A program made the position numbers and the translations under genes. From the NCBI GenBank assembly GCA_945952065.1, contig CAMFGY010000020.1:1-64000 (forward strand): a stretch of 64,000 bases of DNA, read 5' to 3'. Position 1 is the stretch's first letter; each line of letters opens with the position of its first letter. The notes under the pieces are model-generated. The model made no database searches. It was not told the DNA's origin and saw nothing but the letters and a program-made list of their open reading frames with translations. Source of the DNA: an uncultured Burkholderiales bacterium. Lineage in GTDB: Bacteria; Pseudomonadota; Gammaproteobacteria; Burkholderiales; Burkholderiaceae_C. Positions 28,250 to 36,138 of this stretch are shown in pieces.

Positions 28250-28362
28250 GTCGGTGAGCGTCGTTGTCAACAGCCGCAAAAACCTTGGGGCTGCCCGTTC
28301 AAGCCTGGCGAGCCGCCGCCGATCTCACGATCAATGCGGGTGGGCTGGTCGCAACGCTCCTT
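28250..28362 (-). promoter_or_regulatory. S-adenosylhomocysteine (SAH) riboswitch
   Basis: On the minus strand the leader reads GGAGCGTTGCGAC (28348-28360), then after a variable hairpin GCCAGGCTTGAACGG (about 28281-28298), and finally CAACGACGCTCACC (28253-28267). GAGCG...TTG pairs with CAA...CGCTC to form P1, and the AGGCT-type segment supplies the core seen in SAH riboswitches of Beta- and Gammaproteobacteria, where they control metH, metF and ahcY. SAH binding turns expression on. A 7-bp hairpin at 28217-28237 lies between the aptamer and the metH start and may be part of the expression platform. Confidence 0.82.
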
Positions 28363-28374
28363 GAACCGTGCGTG

Positions 28375-28380
28375 ATTTTA
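28375..28380 (-). promoter_or_regulatory. Probable -10 box of metH (C-terminal half)
   Basis: TAAAAT on the minus strand, placing the transcript start near 28367, a few bases before the SAH aptamer. I see no good -35 box at normal spacing. Confidence 0.5.
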
Positions 28381-28454
28381 CGCGCAGCTGGCGCTTGGGC
28401 CTCAAGCATCGCAGCGATAGGCCGACAATCCACCCAAAACATGTGCGAGATACC

Positions 28455-29648
28455 GTGGATCTGATACAGCTCCCTCCCCACAGCCTGCGCGCCGGTCAGG
28501 TCCTCACGTTTTCGCTGCGCGATGCCGAAGGCAAGCTGCTGGTCGCCAGCGGCCAGACCCTGCCCAACACGCCGCAGATCCAAGCCTTGCTGGCGCGCCC
28601 GATCTGGGTGCTGGCTCACGAAACCAAGGAATACCAGCGCGCCCTCGCCCACAAGATGGACACCATGATGCACCAGGGCGCCAATCTGGGGGACATCGTC
28701 AAGGTGCAAGCGGACTACAAACCCGACCGCGCGCAACGCCTTGATCTGGGCGAGCAAGCCGCCTGGGCCGATCTGCAAATGCATGCCCACAGCCTGCTGC
28801 GCGACCCGCACACGGAAGACTTTCGCGGCCGCTTTCAGCAGTTGCACAACGATGCCGTCGCAAGGCTGGCGCATCGGCCCGATGCGATTCTGATGTTTTT
28901 GATTTTTGATGCCAGCCAGGGCTTTGAGCGCTACAGCGCACGCCACGCCCTGCTGTGTTTGGCCCTGGCCGAGCAATGCGCCCTCAAGCTGGGCTGGTCG
29001 GATGACTGGCGGCTGGCCCTCACCCAAGCAGCCCTGAGCATGAACATCAGCATCAGCGCCCAACAAGACCGGCTCGCCGCCCAGTCCGAAGGGCCGAGCC
29101 ACAGCCAACAGCAAGCGCTGATCTCCCACGGCGACCGCTCGGCCCAATTGCTGGCCGACTTGGGCGCAAAGTCAGAGCTGTGGCTGAAGACCGTGTGCCT
29201 GCACCATGACGCCGGGCCCGGCTCTTTGAGTGGCCGCGCGCCGGCCGAACAACTGGCCCGCTTGCTGCGCCGCATCGACATCTTCGCCTCGCGTATCAGC
29301 CCGCGCGGCTCGCGCAAAGCCCAGCCCGGCGCCATGGCGGCTCGGGCGGTGTTCTTGGATGAGTTGAAACAAGCCGACGAGGCGGGCGCCGCCATCGTCA
29401 AAACCGTGGGCCTTTACCCGCTGGGCAGTCTGGTGCGTTTGGTCAACGGGGAGGTCGGCATCGTCTTCAAACGCGGCCACAGCGCCACCGAACCCATGGT
29501 GGCCAGCCTGCTGGGCAAAAGCGGCAACCCTTTGAGCGAACCGGTGGCACGCGACACCCGCCTGGCCACACAAGCCATCGCCGCCAGCTTGGCGCCGCAT
29601 GAGCTGAAGCTGCGGGTGTCGATGGAAAAGCTGTTGAAAATGAGCTGA
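28455..29648 (+). CDS. HD-GYP-like protein with degenerate catalytic motifs
   Basis: 397 aa from GTG 28455 (VDLIQLPPHSLRAGQVL); another in-frame GTG at 28368 exists but lies at the likely start of the divergent metH transcript. The N-terminal ~100 residues are a PilZ/DUF3391-like lead (LRAGQVLTFSLRDAEGKLLVASGQTL). The rest looks like an HD-GYP domain with key residues lost: where the HD pair should be stands LTQAALSMNIS, while HHDAGPGSLSG and HGDRSAQLLADLG are recognisable. The C-terminal YPLGSLVRLVNGEVGIVFKRG matches the closing segment of HD-GYP proteins. It may bind c-di-GMP or partners without cutting. It lies between the metH halves on the opposite strand. Confidence 0.75.
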   Translation: MDLIQLPPHSLRAGQVLTFSLRDAEGKLLVASGQTLPNTPQIQALLARPIWVLAHETKEYQRALAHKMDTMMHQGANLGDIVKVQADYKPDRAQRLDLGEQAAWADLQMHAHSLLRDPHTEDFRGRFQQLHNDAVARLAHRPDAILMFLIFDASQGFERYSARHALLCLALAEQCALKLGWSDDWRLALTQAALSMNISISAQQDRLAAQSEGPSHSQQQALISHGDRSAQLLADLGAKSELWLKTVCLHHDAGPGSLSGRAPAEQLARLLRRIDIFASRISPRGSRKAQPGAMAARAVFLDELKQADEAGAAIVKTVGLYPLGSLVRLVNGEVGIVFKRGHSATEPMVASLLGKSGNPLSEPVARDTRLATQAIAASLAPHELKLRVSMEKLLKMS

Positions 29649-29673
29649 GTGGGCGCCTCGGGGCGCCATGGGT

Positions 29674-30729
29674 TCAAGCCTCGAGCAAGCCGCTGAAGAA
29701 CTTTTCGCCGCTGACACGCGGCCGATACGCCGACACGCCCTTGGCAATCGCCGCAATGTGCTCCGGCGTGGTGCCGCAGCAGCCGCCGGCGATGTTCAAG
29801 AAGCCGCTGCGCGCAAACTCTTCCATCAAGCGGCCGGTCACATCGGGCGTTTCATCAAAGCCGGTGTCGCTCATCGGGTTGGGCAGGCCGGCATTGGGGT
29901 AGCAGCTGATGGCCGTGGCCCCTGCGGCTTTGGCCAATTCCTCGATATAGGGGCGCATCAAGGTCGCGCCCAGGGCACAGTTCAGGCCGATGGCCAAGGG
30001 CTGCGCATGGCGAACCGAGTGCCAAAAAGCCGTCACCGTTTGGCCCGAGAGAATGCGGCCCGACGCGTCCGTGACGGTGCCGCTGATGATGACGGGCAGG
30101 CGCTCGCCCGTGTCTTCCATCAACTCATCCAGGGCAAAGATGGCCGCCTTGGCATTCAAGGTGTCGAAAATGGTTTCAACCAAGAACAGGTCCACGCCGC
30201 CGTCCAGCAAGCCCTTGGCCTGCTCGTAGTAAGCGGCGCGCAGCGTGTCGAAGTCGACATTGCGGGCGCCCGGGTCGTTCACATCGGGGCTGATGCTGGC
30301 GGTGCGCGGCGTGGGGCCCAGGGCGCCGGCGGCAAAGCGCGGTTTGTCCGGCGTGCTGTAGCGCTCGCAGGCCTCGCGGGCGATGCGGGCGGCCGCCACA
30401 TTCATCTCATAAGCCAGCGCTTCCAGGCCGTAGTCTTCTTGCGCCACCGTGGTGGTGCCGAAGGTGTTGGTCTCGATGATGTCGGCACCGGCGGCCAGGT
30501 ATTTTTCGTGGATCTCGCGGATCACATCGGGCCGGGTCAGCACCAGCAGGTCGTTATTGCCCTTCAAGTCCTTGGGATGATCGGCAAAACGCTGGCCACG
30601 GAAATCCGCCTCCCCCAGTTTGTAGCGCTGGATCATCGTGCCCATGGCACCGTCCAAAATCACGATGCGCTGTTGCAAGATGGCGGGCAGTTGAGCACCG
30701 CGGGTGTAGGGGGTGGCGTTTGCGTTCAT
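29674..30729 (-). CDS. metH: Methionine synthase, N-terminal homocysteine methyltransferase part
   Basis: 351 aa, one homocysteine-binding domain. It opens with [22 protein letters not shown]. Zinc ligands are the Cys in IGLNCALG and the Cys pair in [19 protein letters not shown] and the [12 protein letters not shown] box are also typical. With the 915-aa protein at 25449 it forms a full methionine synthase split into two chains. No SAH riboswitch is visible in front of this half. In related genomes the two halves are usually adjacent; here a 1.2-kb gene on the other strand lies between them. Confidence 0.95.
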   Translation of the reverse strand: MNANATPYTRGAQLPAILQQRIVILDGAMGTMIQRYKLGEADFRGQRFADHPKDLKGNNDLLVLTRPDVIREIHEKYLAAGADIIETNTFGTTTVAQEDYGLEALAYEMNVAAARIAREACERYSTPDKPRFAAGALGPTPRTASISPDVNDPGARNVDFDTLRAAYYEQAKGLLDGGVDLFLVETIFDTLNAKAAIFALDELMEDTGERLPVIISGTVTDASGRILSGQTVTAFWHSVRHAQPLAIGLNCALGATLMRPYIEELAKAAGATAISCYPNAGLPNPMSDTGFDETPDVTGRLMEEFARSGFLNIAGGCCGTTPEHIAAIAKGVSAYRPRVSGEKFFSGLLEA

Positions 30730-30808
30730 GCCGCCATTGTAGAAAGGCGCAGCGACTCAGTACGGGCCAAGGGCAAAGGCGAGCCCCCAGCACCTGGGGC
30801 GCAGCGCC

Positions 30809-30835
30809 AAAAAAAACGCCCACCGGCGGTGGGCG
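30809..30835 (-). terminator. Rho-independent terminator of the PEP-CTERM gene at 30858
   Basis: On the minus strand CGCCCAC, 5-base loop, GTGGGCG, then eight Ts. It starts 23 bases after the stop of the gene. Confidence 0.9.
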
Positions 30836-30857
30836 CTCTCAACTCACAGGCGGTTTT

Positions 30858-31562
30858 TTAGCCTTGTTGACGGCGGCGGCGTGCGATCGCCCCCACCACA
30901 AGGCCACCGGCCAACATCAGCGCATAGCTGCTGGGTTCAGGCACGGCAGCAGTGATGCCGTTGATGACAAAAGGCAGTTCCACCGTTTGGCCGTTGCCCG
31001 CGTCAACCAAGCCTGCAAATGCGGCCCCAGCGCTCGACTGCATGGCATTGCCGGTGCGAGCATCGGAGGTGGGCGGCTGCCACGGGCCCGATGCCAAAGT
31101 ACCCGACAGGCTCCAAACCAGCCAGTACTGACCATCGCTCAGCGAGAAGTCAGTGACATCGGCATGGGCCTTGTAGATGCCTCGCGTGGTACCCGTCGAA
31201 CCTGCCAACACACGGTAGCCCATCAAGCCGCCATTGCTGACATCGGTTGTGCCCGATGCCACCACGGTGCCATTGATGCCACCCGACAAAATACTCCAGC
31301 TGGCCTGCTGAAAGGTGAAGCCCGTGGCCCCGGTTTGGTAGGCAAAGAAGTCCAGACTTTGGACATTCCAGCCGCCACCGGTCACCGTGAAGTCATCGGC
31401 AACGCGATTGTTTGCCGTTGTTTGAGCACCAAAGCCATAAGTCGTTCCAGCAACGACTGAAAAACCATCGGCACCCACCACCGGGCCATTGTTGTACAGC
31501 TCGGCCGCTTGGGCCATGCCGCAAGCAGCGGCGACGCTCAGAACCAGCAGACGTTTTTTCAT
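30858..31562 (-). CDS. PEP-CTERM exported protein (AELYNNGPVV family, copy 1)
   Basis: 234 aa from ATG 31562, which has GAGGAG five bases upstream; a GTG two codons earlier is less likely. Signal peptide ~1-19 (MKKRLLVLSVAAACGMAQA). The mature part starts AELYNNGPVV, contains VADDFTV, SIDFFA-like SLDFFAYQTG, SWSILSGG, GYRVLAG and SGPWQPPTSDARTGNAMQS, and ends with the sorting signal VPEPSSYALML, a hydrophobic stretch and RRRRQQG. It is clearly paralogous to the gene at 60876 (same motifs in the same order). Function unknown; exported to the surface via exosortase. Confidence 0.88.
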   Translation of the reverse strand: MKKRLLVLSVAAACGMAQAAELYNNGPVVGADGFSVVAGTTYGFGAQTTANNRVADDFTVTGGGWNVQSLDFFAYQTGATGFTFQQASWSILSGGINGTVVASGTTDVSNGGLMGYRVLAGSTGTTRGIYKAHADVTDFSLSDGQYWLVWSLSGTLASGPWQPPTSDARTGNAMQSSAGAAFAGLVDAGNGQTVELPFVINGITAAVPEPSSYALMLAGGLVVGAIARRRRQQG

Positions 31563-31703
31563 ACGCACTCCTCACTGAAGAACTGTTGAACTCGGAGTGA
31601 AGCGTCGAGGCGCGAACGCAGCCTCTTCGCTTCAACGAGCCCACAAGTTAACAGTGAGGCCCCGTGCGGGCTCTCCCGTCTTCTACCCAATGGCAATCCG
31701 CAG

Positions 31704-31723
31704 CTTGACAAAAATATGTCAAG
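31704..31723. promoter_or_regulatory. Palindrome CTTGACA-N6-TGTCAAG
   Basis: Perfect 7-bp arms. Each arm contains TTGACA, the consensus -35 box, on its own strand. It lies in the 199-base gap upstream of the PEP-CTERM gene (start 31562) and 38 bases after the stop of the ProQ-domain gene, both on the minus strand. It may be a -35 region with an overlapping operator. Confidence 0.45.
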
Positions 31724-31761
31724 CCCCTTAGACCGGGGGAACCAGCAAAACTGTGCAGGAA

Positions 31762-32583
31762 TTAACGGCGCGAGCCGGTTTTTTGTTCACCGCGCGGGCC
31801 AGAGCGTTTGGCGCCCGGCTTGCCGTCTTTGGGGCCACGGCCCCGGCGCTCATCCGGTCGGCCACGCTCTCCCCGCGGGCCTGGGCCCGGGCGAGCCTCG
31901 CCGCGCGGCGCTTGGAACTGCGGGCGCTGCGCGGCGCGCTCAGCCGCCTCGCGGCGGGCCAGATCCAACAAACCCGGCAACTCTTCAGGGCTGACGCCTT
32001 TGAGCGCGCAGAAGTTGGCCAGTGTCAGAGTGGTACGTTCGAAATCGTGCAAAAGACCGGCACGGTTGCGCGCCTGGGTCTGCTCCAGGGCTTGGCGCTG
32101 CTGTTCCAGTTCGAGACGTTCTTGCTGAAGACCCCGCCGGCGGTTCAGCTCCTCCACGGCAGCGGCACGATGTTCATCGCTCAAATCGCCGGCCGGCTGG
32201 CCGTCCAGATCAAAACGGTGCTTGGCCTTGCTCAAGGCGATCAAATAGCCGGTGCCGCCGGTGTGACGGCGCAAAAAGGCCGACAGCTGCGCCTTGGTGA
32301 AGACGCCCGGCGCACGCGCTTGAATATCGGCCTGCACACGCAGCTTCAAAGGCTTGATGCCGCCGCCGACAAACAGGGCGGGGAACAGCTCTTTGAGCTT
32401 GGCCGCCACGGCCGCGGGCGACATGTCTTTGACCGCCGCCGTGGCGGGCGCAGCGGCCTCATCGGCAGAGGCAGGTGCAGGGCTGTCGATGGCGGCTTCG
32501 GCCACAGCGGCAGGCTCGACCGCGTCCAGTTCAGCCGGCATGTGCGACGCCTCAGTTGGCGCCGTATTAGGGGTTTCGTTCAT
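31762..32583 (-). CDS. ProQ/FinO-domain RNA-binding protein
   Basis: 273 aa from ATG 32583. Residues ~1-55 are an acidic Ala-rich tail. Residues ~55-165 form the ProQ/FinO fold: AAKLKELFPALFVGGGIKPLKLRVQADIQAR, LSAFLRRHTGGTGYLIALSKAKHRFDLDG. A helix (QQERLELEQQRQALEQ) follows, then FCALKGVSPEELPGLLDLARRE and a strongly basic Arg/Gly tail (PRGERGRPDERRGRGPKDG). ProQ proteins bind structured small RNAs and mRNA 3' ends. It is a monocistronic minus-strand gene. Confidence 0.88.
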   Translation of the reverse strand: MNETPNTAPTEASHMPAELDAVEPAAVAEAAIDSPAPASADEAAAPATAAVKDMSPAAVAAKLKELFPALFVGGGIKPLKLRVQADIQARAPGVFTKAQLSAFLRRHTGGTGYLIALSKAKHRFDLDGQPAGDLSDEHRAAAVEELNRRRGLQQERLELEQQRQALEQTQARNRAGLLHDFERTTLTLANFCALKGVSPEELPGLLDLARREAAERAAQRPQFQAPRGEARPGPGPRGERGRPDERRGRGPKDGKPGAKRSGPRGEQKTGSRR

Positions 32584-32660
32584 GGGCAAGCGCCTCGGCG
32601 CAACTTCAAAGACAAAGGAAAAACAAGGGCGCTATTGTCCACTGCGGCGCCCCTTCTGCG

Positions 32661-32683
32661 ATTGGGCCCGAATTTGGCCCAAT
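32661..32683. repeat. Inverted repeat ATTGGGCC-N7-GGCCCAAT
   Basis: Perfect 8-bp arms, upstream of the ProQ-domain gene and after the DUF4197 stop. A second AATTTGGCC follows directly. No T-tract; either an operator or a leader hairpin. Confidence 0.35.
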
Positions 32684-32736
32684 TTGGCCGGCGATTGAGC
32701 CCTTGAAAGGGCCAGCGCCTGACGCTAAGGCCTCCC

Positions 32737-33426
32737 TCAAGACCCGCCGCCAAAGACCTTTTTGAGAATGGCGCTGCCGCTGCCCAGCGGGTCTTTGCGA
32801 ATCTTGCGCTCCTCTTCGGCAATCATCAGGTAGAGGCCGTCCAAGGTCTTGGCGGTGACGTACTGCTGAATGTTGGCGTCCTGGCTTTTGACCAGCCCCA
32901 GGCCGACCGCCTTGCCCGCAACCGCGTTGTACTTCTGCGCCAGTTCGACCTTTGGGGTCGCTTGAGTGACGATGGGCAAGAGCTGCTGGGTCAAGGGCTG
33001 ACGGGTTTTGCCCGCAAAGAACTGGGTCACCGCATCATCACCGCCCTTCAGGATTTGCAGGCCGTCTTCCACGCTCATGCCTTTGATGGCGGACAGCAAC
33101 AAAGGCTTGGCAGCAGGCACCGCCGCCTCGGCGGCGCGGTTCATGGCCAGCAACAGCTCATCGACGCGCTGACCCTGCCCCGTCATTTGCAAGAGCTTGG
33201 CCCCGTCTTTCAAATGGCCCGGCAGCTCAATCTTCACCGCCGGGTTGTTCATGAAGCCATCCGTCCTGCCCAAACCCGAGATCGCCGCCTGGGCGCCCCG
33301 CTCCAGGGCAGCGCGGATGCCCGTCACCGCATCCCCTTCACTCAAGCTGGCCAGCACCGCATGACTGGCACTGCTCAATCCAGCCAACAGGGCAAGCGCC
33401 CGCGCAACAACAGTTCTTCTCAACAT
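32737..33426 (-). CDS. DUF4197 exported protein
   Basis: 229 aa. A signal peptide (~1-26) precedes the DUF4197 domain: LSEGDAVTGIRAALERGAQAAISGLGRTDGFMNNPAVKIELPGHL, GMSVEDGLQILKGGDDAVTQFFAGKT and DANIQQYVTAKTLDGLYLMIAEEERKIRKDP, the family's conserved ending. Function is unknown; members are periplasmic or lipoproteins. The gene ends 153 bases before the ProQ-domain gene. Confidence 0.88.
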   Translation of the reverse strand: MLRRTVVARALALLAGLSSASHAVLASLSEGDAVTGIRAALERGAQAAISGLGRTDGFMNNPAVKIELPGHLKDGAKLLQMTGQGQRVDELLLAMNRAAEAAVPAAKPLLLSAIKGMSVEDGLQILKGGDDAVTQFFAGKTRQPLTQQLLPIVTQATPKVELAQKYNAVAGKAVGLGLVKSQDANIQQYVTAKTLDGLYLMIAEEERKIRKDPLGSGSAILKKVFGGGS

Positions 33427-33470
33427 GGCTAGCCTCCCTTTTGCGGGCCCATCCCGCGCGACAACACAAC

Positions 33471-34466
33471 TCAGGCGGGCACCGCCGCGTCCTCAGACGC
33501 CTCGTTCAAGGCCAGCACGTCCTGATCGATGGCCCCAAACACGCTCAGGCCGTCGGCCCCCTTCATCTCGATGCGCACACTGTCGCCAAAGGCCATGAAG
33601 GCGGTTTTGGCTTGGCCGGACTCCAGCTGTTCCAGCGCTCGCTTCTCGGCAATGCAGCTGTAACCCCGACGGCTGTCTTGATTGGACACCGGGCCGGTGC
33701 TGATCAAGCTGCCCGCACGCAGGCCTCGGGTTTTGGCCGCTTGGGCGATCAGCTGGCCACAATGGAAACTCATCTCCGCGCCGGTCTCGCAATGCCCAAC
33801 TTTGCGCCCATTCCACATGGTCTGCAAAGCCCCATCGATGCGCCCACCTCGCCAGGACGCCCCCAGCTCATCGGGCGTCACCGCCACCGGGCTGAAGCTC
33901 GTGAGGGGGCGGCTGTGAAAGCGGTCTTGCGCCCCCAACAGACGCAGGGTCCAGCCATTGGCCAGCATCAGGAGCCGCACGCCTTCCAAAGCCTGCGCGG
34001 CGTTCACGCCTTGGGCCACATCGCCGGTGACGGCCACCCACTGCGCCTCGAAATCAATGCCCATGGCCTCGGACGCCAAGCGCACCGGGCTGCAAGCGCC
34101 CAAGAACGCATCGCCGGGCCCCTGGCGCAGCCCCGGCTCGGTGGGCGGCTCCCAGGCACTGTCAGCTTGCCCGGCTTTGTGCAGCACTTCGGCGTGATTC
34201 AGATACGCCGCGCCTTCAATCCACTGGAAGGCGCGCGGCAAAGGCGCCATGCACTGCTTGGGATCGAAGTTGAAGGCGTGGCGCAAGCGGCCGTGGTTGA
34301 GCCCCACATACAACTCCTCCAGTTGCGGCGCCAGAAAGCCCCAATCGTCCAGCACTTGTTGCAAACGCCCGGCAATGCCGCTGGCGTAATGGGCTTGGCT
34401 GAGATCGCGCGAAACCACGATCAATTGGCCATCACGCGATCCATCGTTCAAGGTGGCAAGTTTCAT
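33471..34466 (-). CDS. Fumarylacetoacetate hydrolase (FAH) family protein
   Basis: 331 aa from ATG 34466 (MKLATLNDGSRDGQLIVVSRDL); twelve in-frame codons upstream do not fit the family. The catalytic core shows DFEAQWVAVTGDVAQGVNAAQAL, LTSFSPVAVTPDELG, and the closing LISTGPVSNQDSRRGYSCIAEKRALEQLESG with FGDSVRIEMKGADGLSVFG. This subfamily (with N-terminal KLATL..GSRDG) is common in Burkholderiales, sometimes beside tyrosine or homogentisate genes; none are here. It is divergent from the DUF3108 gene. Confidence 0.88.
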   Translation of the reverse strand: MKLATLNDGSRDGQLIVVSRDLSQAHYASGIAGRLQQVLDDWGFLAPQLEELYVGLNHGRLRHAFNFDPKQCMAPLPRAFQWIEGAAYLNHAEVLHKAGQADSAWEPPTEPGLRQGPGDAFLGACSPVRLASEAMGIDFEAQWVAVTGDVAQGVNAAQALEGVRLLMLANGWTLRLLGAQDRFHSRPLTSFSPVAVTPDELGASWRGGRIDGALQTMWNGRKVGHCETGAEMSFHCGQLIAQAAKTRGLRAGSLISTGPVSNQDSRRGYSCIAEKRALEQLESGQAKTAFMAFGDSVRIEMKGADGLSVFGAIDQDVLALNEASEDAAVPA

Positions 34467-34508
34467 CGGCAGGTGAGAAAAGCAGCAAAGCAATGGCAGC
34501 ATTGTCCA

Positions 34509-35561
34509 ATGCGCCGCATGACTTCGCTTTTTTCACCGCCGCCCTCGCCTCGCCCGGCCTCACCGCGCCACGCCCTTGCTCATCGTCAAGCAGCGGCTAC
34601 CGCTTTGCTCCTCAGTGTGGCGGTGCATGGCCTGCTGCTGGCCCCCAGCCCAGTGAAAACAAGCAGCCGCAGCGGCGCGGCGGCGCCAATGCTGCGTCAA
34701 GGCTTGCAAACCCGAACCCTGGCCGCGCCGCCCCCGGCGCCGCCTGAAGGCGCGGCCCGCTCGCTGGCCTCAAACGCTCCAACAAGCCGGGCGCGCCCCG
34801 CTCCACGCCAGGATCAGACCCGCGCCGCTGCCGATGCCGCTTCGCCGGCCAGCGACATGGCTGCACCCGCAACGCCCGCAACGTCCACAGCGCCCGCAGC
34901 AGCACCGCCCCCCGCCACCCAAATCGCCAGCGCGGTGGAATGGCGTTTTCTTCTCTTGCAAGACGGTCGCCAAGGCTTGGCTCGCTTGAGCTGGCTGCCG
35001 CAACAAGACAGCAGCTATCAACTGCGCTTGGATCGGCAACTCGACGGCCGCCCCTTGCCCGGCTGGCGCAGCGAGGGCAAGGTCGGGCCTCAAGGCCTTT
35101 TGCCCGAGCGTTTTGCCCAGATGCGCCGGGGCCGCGATGCCCAGGCCACCAACTTTCGGCGGCCCGAAGGCCTGATCAGCTTCTCGGCCAATGCCGATGT
35201 GTTCGAGCTGCCCGAGGGCGTGCAAGACCGGCTCAGCTGGTGGTTTCAGCTGGCCGCCCTCCTGGATGCAGCCCCCGAGCGCTACCCGCCCGGCAACACC
35301 TTGCACATGACGGTGGTCGGACTGCGCGGCGAAGCGCGCGAATGGGCTTTTGAAGTCGTGGGGCCCGAGCTCTTGAACCTGCCCGACCGGGGGGCGCTGC
35401 CAGCCCTGCATCTGCATCGCCCGCAAATCTTCACCCACAGCGGAGAAATCGACGTCTGGCTGGACCCGAATCGGCGCCACTTGCCGGTGCGGCTGGTTTA
35501 CCGCCTGCCGGATGAACGCAGCTGGGAGTTGCTGCTGATGGACGATGGACTCCCTCCCTGA
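34509..35561 (+). CDS. DUF3108 domain protein, membrane-anchored
   Basis: 350 aa from ATG 34509; a second ATG at 34518. The N-terminus carries a signal or anchor (~27-42, ATALLLSVAVHGLLLAP), then a ~90-residue Ala/Pro-rich linker, then the DUF3108 domain (~150-350: EWRFLLLQDGRQGLARLSWLPQQDSSYQLRL, LLPERFAQMRRGRDAQATNFRR, DVFELPEGVQDRLSWWFQLAALL, EIDVWLDPNRRHLPVRLVYRLPDERSWELLL). It is a periplasmic protein of unknown function. The start-to-start gap to the divergent FAH gene is only 42 bases, so both promoters overlap. Confidence 0.85.
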   Translation: MRRMTSLFSPPPSPRPASPRHALAHRQAAATALLLSVAVHGLLLAPSPVKTSSRSGAAAPMLRQGLQTRTLAAPPPAPPEGAARSLASNAPTSRARPAPRQDQTRAAADAASPASDMAAPATPATSTAPAAAPPPATQIASAVEWRFLLLQDGRQGLARLSWLPQQDSSYQLRLDRQLDGRPLPGWRSEGKVGPQGLLPERFAQMRRGRDAQATNFRRPEGLISFSANADVFELPEGVQDRLSWWFQLAALLDAAPERYPPGNTLHMTVVGLRGEAREWAFEVVGPELLNLPDRGALPALHLHRPQIFTHSGEIDVWLDPNRRHLPVRLVYRLPDERSWELLLMDDGLPP

Positions 35562-35734
35562 ATGAGGGGGCGCAAAAGTCGTGACTCTTTGGCGCTTTCA
35601 CCACAAATGAGGGGATTGCGATCTCGCGATGTCTGGCGAGTTCTGCCACTATTTATCCACGGCCGAGCGTCGAAGTTGCCGATAACTCTTGAAACAGACG
35701 CTGCTGGCCGCAATTGATGCTGAAAGGAGCCGCT

Positions 35735-36028
35735 ATGCACATGCTTTACAACTCCGCCAGCTTCAGTGTCGTCAAATTTGACGTCCAGGTGACTGAGCCC
35801 GTGCCGGGGGAATTTTTACAAGCCAATCCCGAGTTGCAATTGCATCGCGGAGGCTATGAGATCGTCGACAAATACAGTCGCAAAGAGATCTTCATCGAAG
35901 GCGCGCTGGCCCAACAATTCCAAGATGGCGTTGAGGCCCTGATCGAACAAGACCCCAGCGAAGAAGATCTGGACGACTTCATCGAGGCCTACGCCCGCAT
36001 GGGCAATCAACCGGTGGTGATGCACTAA
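35735..36028 (+). CDS. DUF3567 protein
   Basis: 97 aa from ATG 35735, preceded by AAAGGAG; an upstream ATG at 35714 lacks such a site. The sequence (MHMLYNSASFSVVKFDV..., GGYEIVDKYSRKEIFIEGALAQQFQDGVEALIEQDPSEEDLDDFIEAY) fits DUF3567, a small betaproteobacterial family. The protein is acidic and probably cytoplasmic; function unknown. The tandem-AAA gene begins 110 bases downstream behind a structured leader. Confidence 0.85.
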   Translation: MHMLYNSASFSVVKFDVQVTEPVPGEFLQANPELQLHRGGYEIVDKYSRKEIFIEGALAQQFQDGVEALIEQDPSEEDLDDFIEAYARMGNQPVVMH

Positions 36029-36056
36029 GGCCACGCTCAATTCCCCCATCAAGGCT

Positions 36057-36129
36057 CTTGTCCTCGGCGCTTGGCTGGGACAAGATCGGGCAGCGTCACG
36101 CAGTCTGTGACGCATGAGACTGCGAGGAG
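36057..36129 (+). promoter_or_regulatory. Structured leader with mutually exclusive hairpins before the tandem-AAA gene
   Basis: Three perfect stems are visible. Stem A: CTTGTCC (36057-36063) with GGACAAG (36078-36084). Stem B: CGTCAC (36094-36099) with GTGACG (36107-36112). Stem C: CGCAGTCT (36099-36106) with AGACTGCG (36117-36124). B and C share a base and interleave, so they are either alternatives or an H-type pseudoknot. Stem C ends one base before the AGGAG Shine-Dalgarno site (36125-36129) of the gene at 36139. Confidence 0.55.
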
Positions 36130-36138
36130 CTGCCCACC

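Noticed and set aside
25377-28364. A 995-residue open frame on the plus strand
   Set aside because: It is the antisense of metH. High GC keeps this frame open; its product is His/Gly/Ala-rich with no domain, while the minus strand is a perfect MetH.
33441-34508. N-terminal extension of the DUF3108 protein
   Set aside because: It would run antisense through the FAH-family gene; the methionine at 34509 is followed by a proper membrane anchor.
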